Positions 9,306 to 18,295 of a DNA stretch of 64,000 nt are shown here, piece by piece. Source of the DNA: Bovifimicola ammoniilytica (GTDB lineage Bacteria; Bacillota; Clostridia; Lachnospirales; Lachnospiraceae); the NCBI RefSeq assembly GCF_025567085.1, contig NZ_JAOQJN010000001.1, positions 62,001 to 126,000 on the forward strand. Direction: 5' to 3'. Position numbers and translations under genes: made by a program. The notes under the pieces are model-generated. The model was given only the letters and a program-made list of their open reading frames with translations, was not told the origin of the DNA and did not search any database. Each line of letters opens with the position of its first letter. The first letter of the stretch is position 1.

Positions 9306-9395
9306 GTTCAAAGAATTTGTTTATTGAATATATAAAGAATCTACAAGAACAAACAATATCGACAAATTAATGCAATTAACAAAAAATTCAAGAGT

Positions 9396-10049
9396 TTATT
9401 TGATAAAGTAATTCAGAAATGTCAGATATTTAAAACGATATTTTACTGTATATTCATCTGAAACTGCCTGAAATTCATCGGTTGTAAGTGTCTCTTTTAA
9501 TAATTCTTCACTTTCCGGATTAACTGTGCCATGTGAAATGTCAATAAAGCAAAGTGGAGGATATAGAACACACCACCAGTTTTTACCTTTTGCCTCGCCG
9601 ATTTTTATCTGGAAGGCTCTATATGTTCCGGGAGGAAATGTATAGCTGCCATATGATTTGGTTGGAAAATAAGTATCAGTAATCTCGGCAGTGACTGGAT
9701 AATCATAATCATTTTCGGAGATAACGTTGTTGGCAATTGAGATTATGTCGTTGGTATGAGATGATAATAAATCTTCTGTTTCACTAATACTTTTGGAATT
9801 GCAAAGAAGTTCTGCAGTATAATTGACAACTGCTTCTTTGACCTTTAACTTGAGCGCCTGGTCAGCATCAGAATCACTATTGGCAATAACGTGAAAACGA
9901 ATTATTTTATGAGAGATGCCCTGTTGTATTGTGGAGATATCGTTGTTCGGTTTAGAAGTTATGTAAGCATATGCAAGTCCTATAACAATTGAGACAATAA
10001 AAATTGGCAGAGAATATGTTCTTTTTCTTGATTTCATAACTAAATTCAT
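9396..10049 (-). CDS. spoIIR: Stage II sporulation protein R
   Basis: SpoIIR is made in the forespore under sigma-F, secreted into the intermembrane space, and there triggers SpoIIGA to process pro-sigma-E in the mother cell. The 217-residue product has an N-terminal membrane/signal segment (about residues 14-31) and the family signatures IIRFHVIANSDSDADQALKL and, later, PPGTYRAFQIKIGEAKGKNWWCVLYPPLCF. The start is uncertain: AAAGGA abuts the ATG at 10049 and lies 12 bases before the in-frame ATG at 10037. It is monocistronic. Confidence 0.95.
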   Translation of the reverse strand: MNLVMKSRKRTYSLPIFIVSIVIGLAYAYITSKPNNDISTIQQGISHKIIRFHVIANSDSDADQALKLKVKEAVVNYTAELLCNSKSISETEDLLSSHTNDIISIANNVISENDYDYPVTAEITDTYFPTKSYGSYTFPPGTYRAFQIKIGEAKGKNWWCVLYPPLCFIDISHGTVNPESEELLKETLTTDEFQAVSDEYTVKYRFKYLTFLNYFIK

Positions 10050-10139
10050 TCCTTTCGATTGATGATAGGATTATTGACGGATTAATTAAAATTATACAAT
10101 ATTAATAAAAAATGACGTAAACATTGAATCAAAATTTAA

Positions 10140-10168
10140 TTGATTAAATCGACAAAGTGAATTATACT
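10140..10168 (+). promoter_or_regulatory. Sigma-A promoter of pyk
   Basis: TTGATT (10140-10145), 17-base spacer, TATACT (10163-10168). This leaves a leader of about 100 bases before the pyk start, in which I see no clear riboswitch. Confidence 0.6.
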
Positions 10169-10276
10169 TCTAGTGTGACATAGAGAATATAAAGAAAGGA
10201 TTATTGCACTGCCTTGTGTCATCTGTTTTATGGGCAGTTTCGAGGAACTTATCCACGATAATGCATTGGTATAAGA

Positions 10277-11692
10277 ATGAGAAAAACGAAAATTGTTTGC
10301 ACACTTGGACCATCGACAGATAATGATGAAGTTTTAAAGGGAATAATGAAGAATGGTATGGACGTTGCCAGATTCAATTTCTCTCATGGAACACATGAAG
10401 AACATAAAGGAAGATTAGATAAAGTTAAGAAATTCAGAAAAGAGTTAGGCCTTCCGATAGCAGCCATGCTTGATACAAAAGGACCAGAAGTCAGAGTCAG
10501 AGATTTCGAAGATGGAAAGATTATGTTAGAGAATGGCGATAAATTCACTCTTACCACAAGAGAATTAATGGGTAATTCGGAGATTGCTTCAGTAACATAT
10601 AAGGGACTTCCTAAGGATGTTGAAGTAGGAACAAGAATACTTATTGATGATGGATTAATTGAATTAAAAGTATTAGAAGTTACAGATACTGATGTTGTAT
10701 GTGAAGTAATATGTGGTGGACCTGTATCTAACCATAAAGGTGTAAATATTCCTAACGTTGATTTGTCAATGCCATATATAAGTGATGTTGACAGAAGCGA
10801 CATTATATTTGGTATTGAGCAGGGATTTGATTTTATCGCAGCATCATTTGTTAGATGTGCAGATGATATTCTTCAGATAAGAAAGATATTAGATGAGTAT
10901 AATTGTAAGTCAATTAACATCATTTCTAAGATAGAGAATATGCAGGGTGTTAAAAATATTGATGAAATTATTGAAGTTTCAGATGGTATTATGGTAGCCA
11001 GAGGTGATATGGGCGTAGAGATTCCTAATGAAGATGTTCCTGTTATGCAGAAAATGATCATTAAGAAAGTTTACAATGCAGGTAAACAGGTTATAACAGC
11101 AACACAGATGCTTGATTCAATGATTAAGAATCCAAGACCTACAAGAGCTGAGACAACAGACGTTGCAAATGCTATTTATGATGGAACAAGTGCTGTAATG
11201 TTATCAGGTGAAAGTGCTGCTGGTAAATATCCGGTAGAAGCAGTTCAGACAATGGCAAGAATTGCTGAGAGAACAGAAGAAGATATTGATTACAGAAAGA
11301 GATTCTTCGCATTATCAAGAACAGGAAAGATTGAGATAACAGATGCTATTTCTCATGCTACATGTACTACAGCATATGATATCGGAGCTAAGGCAATCGT
11401 TACAGTTACTAAATCAGGAAGAACAGCCAGAATGGTATCTAAATACAGACCTGATTGTGCAATTATAGCATGTGCAATGAGCGATAATGTAGCAAGACAG
11501 CTTAATATGTCATGGGGTGTAACACCTATTATTATTAAAGAAGAAAAAGATACATTTGAATTATTTGAACATGCAGTTGAGGAGGTTAAAGCCAAAGGGT
11601 ATCTTAAAGATGGCGATAATACTGTTATTACTGCCGGAGTACCTCTTGGAACTTCAGGAACAACAAATATGCTTAAGGTAGAGACTGTATAA
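10277..11692 (+). CDS. pyk: Pyruvate kinase
   Basis: The enzyme transfers phosphate from phosphoenolpyruvate to ADP, the last step of glycolysis. All catalytic motifs are present: MRKTKIVCTLGPS, DVARFNFSHGTHEEH, MLDTKGPEVRV, the active-site lysine in ISKIEN, VARGDMGVEIP, and the signature TATQMLDSMI with PTRAETTDVANAIYDGTSA. It has 471 residues, the usual A-B-A-C domain layout, and lacks the extra C-terminal PEP-utiliser domain found in some Firmicutes. The ribosome site is weak (GGTATAAG). It is followed by a terminator and a dispersed palindromic repeat. Confidence 0.97.
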   Translation: MRKTKIVCTLGPSTDNDEVLKGIMKNGMDVARFNFSHGTHEEHKGRLDKVKKFRKELGLPIAAMLDTKGPEVRVRDFEDGKIMLENGDKFTLTTRELMGNSEIASVTYKGLPKDVEVGTRILIDDGLIELKVLEVTDTDVVCEVICGGPVSNHKGVNIPNVDLSMPYISDVDRSDIIFGIEQGFDFIAASFVRCADDILQIRKILDEYNCKSINIISKIENMQGVKNIDEIIEVSDGIMVARGDMGVEIPNEDVPVMQKMIIKKVYNAGKQVITATQMLDSMIKNPRPTRAETTDVANAIYDGTSAVMLSGESAAGKYPVEAVQTMARIAERTEEDIDYRKRFFALSRTGKIEITDAISHATCTTAYDIGAKAIVTVTKSGRTARMVSKYRPDCAIIACAMSDNVARQLNMSWGVTPIIIKEEKDTFELFEHAVEEVKAKGYLKDGDNTVITAGVPLGTSGTTNMLKVETV

Positions 11693-11722
11693 TCATAGAT
11701 AAGTAAATTCAATTTATATAAA

Positions 11723-11758
11723 GTTGGAGACGGAAAGTATTCTGCCTCCGGCTTTTTT
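11723..11758 (+). terminator. Rho-independent terminator of pyk
   Basis: A hairpin of GGAGACGGAA with TTCTGCCTCC is followed by GGCTTTTTT. It merges with the left edge of the repeat copy that follows. Confidence 0.7.
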
Positions 11759-11886
11759 ACTTACCAGGAAATTTTATTAAAATTGTCCTGGTAAGTAAAA
11801 AACGCTCCGCGAGGATCGCACTGCGGCGGAACGGAAAATGTTGCTATCGCAACCCGCCGCAGGCGGAGAATGTCGCAAGCGACATT
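11757..11886. repeat. Dispersed palindromic repeat, family 1, copy A
   Basis: It starts with a hairpin (TTACTTACCAGGA with TCCTGGTAAGTAA), then CGCTCCGCGAGGATCGCACTG, GTTGCTATCGCAAC and nested GC-rich hairpins (CCGCCGCAGGCGG, TGTCGCAAGCGACA). The first 100 bases are matched, at about 85% by eye, by the segment at 27166-27265. It is GC-rich against an AT-rich background and sits directly behind a terminator in both places. Confidence 0.85.
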
Positions 11887-11974
11887 CTTAATTCTATTAT
11901 TTGACAAATAAAAACATTATGTATTATAATGCGAACGGACAAATACAACTTTAACATAAACGTGGAGGAACAAA

Positions 11975-13168
11975 ATGATTGCTGTATTTTTAGCACCACT
12001 ATATATATTGGTAAATGCATATTTATTTTGTAAGATTATGTGGTGGTTTAAATCGTGGTTTCCGGCATTTGAGAAGAAGAAATATTGGATACTGCCAACG
12101 ATTCTATATGTATTTTTTGCATTATCATTTCTGATAGCATTTTTCCTGCCGGCAGGACACTTCAGAAGAATAATGAAATTGATAGGAAACTATTGGCTTG
12201 GAGTTTTACTATACATTGCACTAACGATAATTATAGTAGATCTGGCAAGAATAATCATTGTGCGTGTACTTAAGATAAAATTCACCTCAAAACGTTCAAA
12301 CCAGATACATAGATTTGTGGGAATATTCTGCTCAGTAGTAATAATTGCAACTTCAATATTAGGTGTTATCAATGCAAGAATTATTAGGGTTACATCATAC
12401 GACATTACTATAGACAAAGAGGCTGGAGATATGGATTCCATGAAAGTTGTTCTTGTAGCGGATTTACACTTAGGATATAACATTGGTGTATCGCAGATGC
12501 AGAGAATGGTGGATAAAATTAATAAACAGGATGCCGACCTTGTTGTAATTGCAGGAGATATCTTTGACAATGAATGGGAAGCAGTTGGAGAACCTGACAA
12601 ACTCGCCGGAGTCTTACGTGGAATTAAGTCAAAATATGGTGTCTATGCCTGCTACGGCAATCATGATATAGAAGAACCCATTCTCGCAGGATTTACATTC
12701 GGCGGCAAAGATAAGAAGCAAAGCAGCATTGAGATGGACGAGTTCCTTGAAAATGCTGGAATTAAATTATTAAAAGATGAAGCAGTAATGATAGATGATG
12801 AAATATATCTTTATGGAAGACCGGATGCAAGACGCCCTGGAAGAGGTATTACTAAGCGAAAGACACCATCAGAAATTACAGCATCAATGGATAAAGATAA
12901 GCCTATAATAGTAATTGACCATGAACCAAGCCAGTTGAAAGCCCTTGCAAAAGCCGGTGTAGACGTGGATTTGTGCGGACATACACATGATGGTCAGTTA
13001 TTTCCCGGCAATCTGACAATAAAATTAATGTGGGAAAATGCATATGGATATTTGAAAAAGGGAAAAATGCATAATATTGTTACATCAGGAGTTGGATTAT
13101 TTGGTCCTAACATGAGAGTTGGTACAAAATCAGAGATAAGCGTGGTTAATATACATTTTAAAAGTTAA
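11975..13168 (+). CDS. Membrane-anchored metallophosphoesterase (YkuE-like)
   Basis: The 397-residue protein has about four membrane segments in its first 135 residues, then a calcineurin-like phosphoesterase domain with all motifs: VADLHLGYN, VIAGDIFDN, CYGNHDIE, VIDHEPSQL and CGHTHDGQLFPGN. This layout matches the YkuE/YaeI group, some members of which act on lipid-linked sugar phosphates at the membrane; the substrate here is unknown. The ATG has GGAGG 7 bases upstream. A run of AT-rich tandem repeats separates it from the next gene. Confidence 0.88.
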   Translation: MIAVFLAPLYILVNAYLFCKIMWWFKSWFPAFEKKKYWILPTILYVFFALSFLIAFFLPAGHFRRIMKLIGNYWLGVLLYIALTIIIVDLARIIIVRVLKIKFTSKRSNQIHRFVGIFCSVVIIATSILGVINARIIRVTSYDITIDKEAGDMDSMKVVLVADLHLGYNIGVSQMQRMVDKINKQDADLVVIAGDIFDNEWEAVGEPDKLAGVLRGIKSKYGVYACYGNHDIEEPILAGFTFGGKDKKQSSIEMDEFLENAGIKLLKDEAVMIDDEIYLYGRPDARRPGRGITKRKTPSEITASMDKDKPIIVIDHEPSQLKALAKAGVDVDLCGHTHDGQLFPGNLTIKLMWENAYGYLKKGKMHNIVTSGVGLFGPNMRVGTKSEISVVNIHFKS

Positions 13169-13170
13169 TA

Positions 13171-13281
13171 AAAAATACTTCAAAATAAATTTGTAAACAC
13201 TTCAAAATAAATTGAAAAATACTTTAAAATAAATTTGCAAATGCTTTAAAACAAAATAAAAAATACTTCAAAACAGATTGG
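13171..13281. repeat. AT-rich tandem repeat, about five 21-24-base units
   Basis: Imperfect units of the type AATACTTCAAAATAAATTTG are repeated about five times between the metallophosphoesterase stop and the next start. No coding capacity and no clear pairing; function unknown. Confidence 0.75.
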
Positions 13282-13288
13282 AGAATCT

Positions 13289-15115
13289 ATGGGTACAAGG
13301 AAAGAGATGAAAAAAAGAGCCAGAAGTACAGTGTTGCATCATTATGGAATACTGCTGGCGGTATGTCTTTTGGCAGCATTTTTTGGAACAGAATTCGCAG
13401 ACAGTCTTGATTTTGTGAATCTGTCTACTAAGTCTAAGACAAAAACTCATGAAAAAATTCTGATAGACAATACAATAGAAAGTCAGGGCAATGAACTGTT
13501 ACACGTTGTCAAGGAAGTTCTGAAAGGTAATTTAGAGCAGGGCGAACAGGAAGCAAATATAATTAAGAAAAATGCTGTGGAAAGTTCAAAAGAATCTGGT
13601 AATAAAGTACTTGGCAGGAGCAGAGGACATCTTGCAGAAATAGTAAATGGAGTTACGAGTGGTTCTATATTTGTAAAAATAGTCAGGATATTTTATCAGA
13701 TAGGGCTGTCTAAAGATGCAATTATTGGTATAGTCGTGATTGTGATAATGACAATCATAGTCGGCTTCTGGTTTCTCATTAAGAATACTTACAAAGCTGT
13801 TGCCAGAAGAATTTTTCTGGAATGTCGTACTTATGAAAGAGTTACACCACAACGTTTTCTATTCTTTATCAAGGCAAGAAAATGGATAAATGTGTGCGTC
13901 AATATGCTTATGCAGTATATATTTTATTTTCTGTGGTCATTAACGATTGTGGGTGCAGTGGTTAAGAGATATTCATATTATATGGTGCCTTATATTGTAG
14001 CCGAGAATCCTGATATACATTGGAAAGATTGCATAAATTTATCAAGAAAAATGATGAATGGACATAAATTCGAATGTTTTGTCTATGAACTTACATTTCT
14101 GTGGTGGGACATATTAGGTATCGTCACACTTGGATTAACTGATTTGTTCTATGCAAATGCATACAAAACAGCATTTTTTTCCGAATATTATACGAAAATC
14201 AGAAGTCTCGCAATAGAGAATAATATCGAAAATACATCAATATTTAATGATATTTATCTATTTGAAAAAGCTGATACAAATCTCTTAAAAGAGAAATATG
14301 CAGATGTAATCAAGATAAGAGAAGAGGTTGAAATTGAGCCACAGTACAAGGGATTACGTGGCTTTATAGAGAAGAATTTCGGAATTACTTTGCATAACAG
14401 ACCTGATGAGGAAAGATTCCAGACTGAGAAAGAACGTGAATTGGCGGTTATTGCAGCAGAAGCAGCGGTAGAAGGAAAGGCATATCCTGATAGATTATCG
14501 CCTAATATGATAACACAGAAGAAGGAAAGACCATTAAAAATACATTATCTCAGACGTTATTCGGTAGCATCTTTAATATTTATGTTTTTCATTTTCTCAT
14601 TCCTCGGCTGGACATGGGAAGTCAGCATACATTTATTCAAGCGTGGAATCTTTATTAACCGAGGTGTTCTGCATGGACCATGGCTTCCGATATATGGTTC
14701 GGGAGGAATACTAATTCTTGTATTGCTCTACAGGTTAAGGAAATGGCCTATATTAGAATTCTTAGCAACGATTCTTATATGTGGAGTGGTGGAATATTTC
14801 ACTTCATATTACCTAGAATTAACCAAAGGAATGAGATGGTGGGATTACAGCGGATATTTTCTTAACCTTAACGGACGTATATGCGCTGAAGGATTATTCG
14901 TATTCGGTGTGGGAGGAATGGCACTTGTCTATATCGTTGCTCCTATTATAGATAGTCTGTTCAGAAGAGTTAATGCAAAATTCACCATAATCATATGCAT
15001 AGTGCTTTTGACTTTATTCATAAGCGACCAGATATATTCAAGTAAATATCCTAATTCCGGAAAGGGAATTGCTAAAAAAGTGAATACTTCGGTACAGTTA
15101 AATATGAAGAGTTGA
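13289..15115 (+). CDS. DUF975 / CmpB-type (PF06541) membrane fusion protein
   Basis: The 608-residue integral membrane protein seems to be built from two families. Residues 1-320 resemble DUF975: an N-terminal helix starting MKKRARSTVLHHYGILLAVC, a central extracytoplasmic part, and several membrane segments. After a charged cytoplasmic linker (about 325-420), residues 430-590 match the putative ABC-transporter permease CmpB family, with FLGWTWEV, NRGVLHGPWLPIYG and GRICAEGLFVFG. No ATPase partner is adjacent, so transport is not established. The ribosome site GGAG lies 7 bases before the ATG. Confidence 0.8.
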   Translation: MGTRKEMKKRARSTVLHHYGILLAVCLLAAFFGTEFADSLDFVNLSTKSKTKTHEKILIDNTIESQGNELLHVVKEVLKGNLEQGEQEANIIKKNAVESSKESGNKVLGRSRGHLAEIVNGVTSGSIFVKIVRIFYQIGLSKDAIIGIVVIVIMTIIVGFWFLIKNTYKAVARRIFLECRTYERVTPQRFLFFIKARKWINVCVNMLMQYIFYFLWSLTIVGAVVKRYSYYMVPYIVAENPDIHWKDCINLSRKMMNGHKFECFVYELTFLWWDILGIVTLGLTDLFYANAYKTAFFSEYYTKIRSLAIENNIENTSIFNDIYLFEKADTNLLKEKYADVIKIREEVEIEPQYKGLRGFIEKNFGITLHNRPDEERFQTEKERELAVIAAEAAVEGKAYPDRLSPNMITQKKERPLKIHYLRRYSVASLIFMFFIFSFLGWTWEVSIHLFKRGIFINRGVLHGPWLPIYGSGGILILVLLYRLRKWPILEFLATILICGVVEYFTSYYLELTKGMRWWDYSGYFLNLNGRICAEGLFVFGVGGMALVYIVAPIIDSLFRRVNAKFTIIICIVLLTLFISDQIYSSKYPNSGKGIAKKVNTSVQLNMKS

Positions 15116-15147
15116 TGATATATTAAAGTTTGTATATGTAAATGTTT

Positions 15148-16242
15148 CTAGTCTAATTTAATATTAGTTAAACCAATTTCTTCCGGACTTACGGTTGTAT
15201 CACTTATTATCTGAATTTCATCACTTGCAAGCTTCTGGTATATTGAATCATATATTTTAGAATCAAATTTTGTAAATGATGATGTATTGTAAATGAGAGA
15301 TACAGCCTCTTCAGATGTTGAATATTCGATAACTTTACCTGCTTCAAAATTATTCTTATAGAATTTAGTAAGATAATCATATATAGGCAGATAATAATTC
15401 TTAAATGTATTGGCAATTATATTTTCACTGTCTTTAGGATAGCTGTCATCGCAGGCTATTACCTTCACATCATTTTCGGTAGCAAAATCAAGTGATTTAT
15501 TAACTAGTTCTTCATCACATATTATCATTACATCAGGCTTAGTTGCGTAAGCTTTATTTAATGATATATCGTAGTCTTCGATAGCAGTAAAAGTTGAAGA
15601 AATATGTATATCTTTGAGATTAGTATCTTTAGCTGCATAATCTGCACCCTGCAGAAAACCATAATAATAATGAAGCGACTTAATATCATTATCAACTCCA
15701 ACAAATGACAACTTCGAATATCCCTCATATACAGCAGCATAACCGGCAAGAAAACCTAATTCAGCCTCACTGAAAGTTAGCGATATCGAATTAAAATTAA
15801 GTGTTGCATCCGATGCATTACTATTATGTGGTATACCATCAATAATCAGGAAGTATACACCGATATATGAATTCTGGATATCATAAACAGTTTCCTCAAA
15901 TGTCGAGTCAGGACAGATAATAAGTGTTGCACCAGACTTAATGGCACTATCAATTGTTTTTTCGTAAGAACCATTGTAGTCATCAGTCTTGAAAACTGAA
16001 TATTTCTTATCATATTTATCAGAGCAATCAGCTACACTTTGCTTCAACTGGGAGATTTCTTCCTTATGAAGTTCAGAATCTATAATTAATGCTGTATTTA
16101 TGGATTGATTGTCTGAACCTGATGAAGTTTTCTTGTCAGACTTAAATATAGTAATATCAGATTTAAATAAAATAATCAGAATAAAAACTAAGAGAACTAT
16201 ACTTAATATGCCTATATATTTATAGTGTTTTATTAATTTCAT
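15148..16242 (-). CDS. BMP-family periplasmic-binding-like protein
   Basis: The 364-residue protein has one N-terminal membrane segment (about residues 10-27) and no lipobox cysteine, so it should be membrane-anchored outside the cell. The body follows the type-1 periplasmic-binding fold of the Bmp/PnrA group: ALIIDSE at the first strand, GATLIICPDSTFEE, SEAELGFLAGYAA and GFLQGADYAA, then PDVMIICDEEL. Relatives bind nucleosides for ABC import, but no transporter genes are near and the sequence is divergent. It may be a sensor or orphan binding protein. The ribosome site AGGTG precedes the ATG. Confidence 0.75.
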   Translation of the reverse strand: MKLIKHYKYIGILSIVLLVFILIILFKSDITIFKSDKKTSSGSDNQSINTALIIDSELHKEEISQLKQSVADCSDKYDKKYSVFKTDDYNGSYEKTIDSAIKSGATLIICPDSTFEETVYDIQNSYIGVYFLIIDGIPHNSNASDATLNFNSISLTFSEAELGFLAGYAAVYEGYSKLSFVGVDNDIKSLHYYYGFLQGADYAAKDTNLKDIHISSTFTAIEDYDISLNKAYATKPDVMIICDEELVNKSLDFATENDVKVIACDDSYPKDSENIIANTFKNYYLPIYDYLTKFYKNNFEAGKVIEYSTSEEAVSLIYNTSSFTKFDSKIYDSIYQKLASDEIQIISDTTVSPEEIGLTNIKLD

Positions 16243-16481
16243 ACGTTCACCTATTCGTTATGTAATAATTTTGTAATATATTTTACTATCTTTTTAAACA
16301 AATGACAACAAAAAACTTATAATGGATAGTAGTTTATGCGTTCTAAATCAATGTTATTCGAATTATAGAAATCTATGGAGCATTCAATTTGAGTGGAATG
16401 TGGATGACTTTATGCAGGTTCAATGATATACTTATATACAAGGAATGCTTTCAGAAACTGTCGGTTTTCGATGTTTCTTGA

Positions 16482-16550
16482 AAGTAAATTATTTGGTATT
16501 TACTTTATACAAGTAAGTGGATTATTTGGTACTTACTTGACACAAGTGCA
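16482..16550. repeat. Tandem palindromic repeat, about 2.3 units
   Basis: AAGTAAATTATTTGGTATTTACTT (16482-16505) is followed by AAGTAAGTGGATTATTTGGTACTTACTT (16511-16538) and a third partial AAGTG. Each unit is itself an inverted repeat. It occupies the 370-base gap between divergently transcribed genes and could be an operator for the dGTPase gene or a small structured element; this is not decidable by eye. Confidence 0.65.
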
Positions 16551-16609
16551 AAGTGCGGGTTTGAGAGTCGCTATTTGTTATATAGTTTATGTAAGAAATG
16601 AGGTTAATT

Positions 16610-17815
16610 ATGAAGTATGAAAAGTTATCCGAAGAAATGGTAAAAAGAATTACTAATGATAGAGAAAATAATTATAAGAACCCATATGCATGTAAAAATA
16701 CAGATATTATAAGAAGAAACCCTGATATGGATAAGGAGAATCTATGGAGACCTGCATTTGTAAGAGATATTGAGAAGATTATACATAGTCCATATTATAA
16801 TCGATATGCAGATAAGACGCAGGTATTTTCATTTTATAAAAATGATGATATTACAAGGCGAGCCTTACACGTTCAGTTAGTATCAAGAATTGCAAGAAAT
16901 ATAGGAAACATTCTGGGATTGAATATCGACTTAATAGAAGCGATTGCATTAGGACATGACATAGGACATACACCATTTGGCCACGCAGGAGAGAGAATAC
17001 TTAATAAAATATACAATGGCAGAACAGGACGATACTTTAATCATAATGTTCATAGTGTACGTGTGCTTGACAATTTATTTGCGAGGAATATAAGCTTACA
17101 GACCTTAGACGGAATAATATGTCATAACGGTGAATTTGAGATGCAGGAATACAGACCTAAGAAAGGACTTACATTTGATAAGTACGATGAAATGGTCGAG
17201 CGATGTTATACGGATAAAGATGAAATTGATAAACTTATTCCGATGACACTTGAGGGCTGTGTGGTAAGAATCTGCGATATGATTGCTTATCTGGGTAAAG
17301 ACCGACAGGATGCAAGAAAAGCCGGCTTCATAGACAGCAGTGTTAAGTTCGAGGATAATGGAATCGGTGTGGAAAATGCGGATATGACTAATAATCTGGT
17401 GGTAAATATTATCGAGAACAGTTATGGCAAAGATTATCTATATATGGACGAGAAATATTATCAGGCAATCAAGATAGCTAAAAGGGAAAATTATGAGAAA
17501 ATCTATTTAAACGAGAAGTTAGACAGATTATATTCTGAAAATATTGAGCCGATGTTCTATGAAATATATGATAAGATGATTAAAGATTTAGAAGAGGAAA
17601 ATAAAAAGTCAGTCATCTATACACATCACATTGATTTTGTTAATTTGAACAGAGGATATTATAAAGATGGAAGAGATTATGCAAATGAGAATAAAGATGA
17701 TATTGTGGTAGATTATCTGGCAAGTATGACAGATGATTATTTTATAGATTTGTATAAATATCTGTTTCCGAAAGGAAAGTATTCGATTAAATATGTTCCG
17801 TATTTTGAAATATAA
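16610..17815 (+). CDS. dgt: Deoxyguanosinetriphosphate triphosphohydrolase (dGTPase-like, HD superfamily)
   Basis: The 402-residue protein has the HD-domain pattern of dGTPases: THALHVQ-like RRALHVQLVSRIARNIG, then LGHDIGHTPFGHAGE carrying the catalytic His-Asp pair, FNHNVHSVRVLDNL, ICHNGEF and the distal DMIAYLGKD. Such enzymes split dNTPs to nucleoside and triphosphate. The ATG at 16610 has GAGG 6 bases upstream; the ATG at 16598 lies before that site. The annotation as dGTPase is by family; some relatives prefer other dNTPs. Confidence 0.88.
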   Translation: MKYEKLSEEMVKRITNDRENNYKNPYACKNTDIIRRNPDMDKENLWRPAFVRDIEKIIHSPYYNRYADKTQVFSFYKNDDITRRALHVQLVSRIARNIGNILGLNIDLIEAIALGHDIGHTPFGHAGERILNKIYNGRTGRYFNHNVHSVRVLDNLFARNISLQTLDGIICHNGEFEMQEYRPKKGLTFDKYDEMVERCYTDKDEIDKLIPMTLEGCVVRICDMIAYLGKDRQDARKAGFIDSSVKFEDNGIGVENADMTNNLVVNIIENSYGKDYLYMDEKYYQAIKIAKRENYEKIYLNEKLDRLYSENIEPMFYEIYDKMIKDLEEENKKSVIYTHHIDFVNLNRGYYKDGRDYANENKDDIVVDYLASMTDDYFIDLYKYLFPKGKYSIKYVPYFEI

Positions 17816-17875
17816 TAATTCTGATTGTGAAATTGTATAGAAATTGCTTGAACATAATTTTTTGAAAATCAATAA

Positions 17876-17904
17876 TTGACATTTACAAACAGCATTAGTA
17901 TAAT
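17876..17904 (+). promoter_or_regulatory. Consensus sigma-A promoter of ileS
   Basis: TTGACA (17876-17881), exactly 17 bases, TATAAT (17899-17904): a perfect match to the housekeeping consensus, directly ahead of the T-box leader. Confidence 0.92.
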
Positions 17905-17911
17905 AATTTTC

Positions 17912-18216
17912 AAATGAGTAAAGGCTATGAAAGAGACAGTAAGTCTATGCAGAAAGTTTTAGAGAGTCCCGTATGGTGGAAAGGGATATGAGTAAGCATT
18001 GACCGAATATCACTCCGGAGCTGCAGTCCGAAATTATCGTATCTGATTTATATTATTAATTAATAGATACGAATCAGAAGAAGAGTAGAGACTGACGTAT
18101 TTCCAACGTTAAAGGGAACGCATATAAACATCAGATTATATCTGATATAGTATGTCTGTAACAGGTGGTATAACGTTAGAGAGCTTTCGTCCTATTACAG
18201 GATAAGCTCTCTTTTT
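17912..18216 (+). ncRNA. Isoleucine T-box riboswitch
   Basis: The leader of ileS shows the T-box plan. Stem I contains the AGTA/GAA-type internal elements and a specifier loop GAATATCACTCC, reading ATC (isoleucine, 18009-18011). The T-box sequence ACAGGTGGTATAACG (18161-18175) is a variant of the usual AGGGTGGTACCGCG; its GGTGG pairs with the tRNA acceptor end. Uncharged tRNA-Ile would stabilise the antiterminator and let ileS be transcribed. Confidence 0.92.
18178..18216 (+). terminator. Regulated intrinsic terminator of the T-box
   Basis: AGAGAGCTT (18178-18186) pairs with AAGCTCTCT (18204-18212), followed by five T. The 5' arm overlaps the 3' side of the T-box antiterminator, as expected for attenuation. 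Confidence 0.92.
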
Positions 18217-18220
18217 AGTG

Positions 18221-18268
18221 TATAGGATTAGGGCATCAAAAGCTCCTTTGAAACTCTAATCGGTATAG
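18221..18268. repeat. Short palindromic repeat, family 2, copy A
   Basis: ATTAGGGCATCAAA (18227-18240) faces TTTGAAACTCTAAT (18247-18260). The same arms occur at 34672-34735, and one arm at 29109-29140. It lies between the T-box terminator and the ileS start. Confidence 0.7.
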
Positions 18269-18295
18269 GAAATAAATTAAGAAAGGAATTTTAGA

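Noticed and set aside
11975..13168. Lipid-A-type UDP-sugar pyrophosphatase function for the metallophosphoesterase
   Set aside because: The organism appears Gram-positive and the membrane-segment layout fits YkuE-like proteins better.
16423..16620. 65-residue open frame before dgt
   Set aside because: It has no ribosome site and runs through the tandem palindromes; the product is low in complexity.
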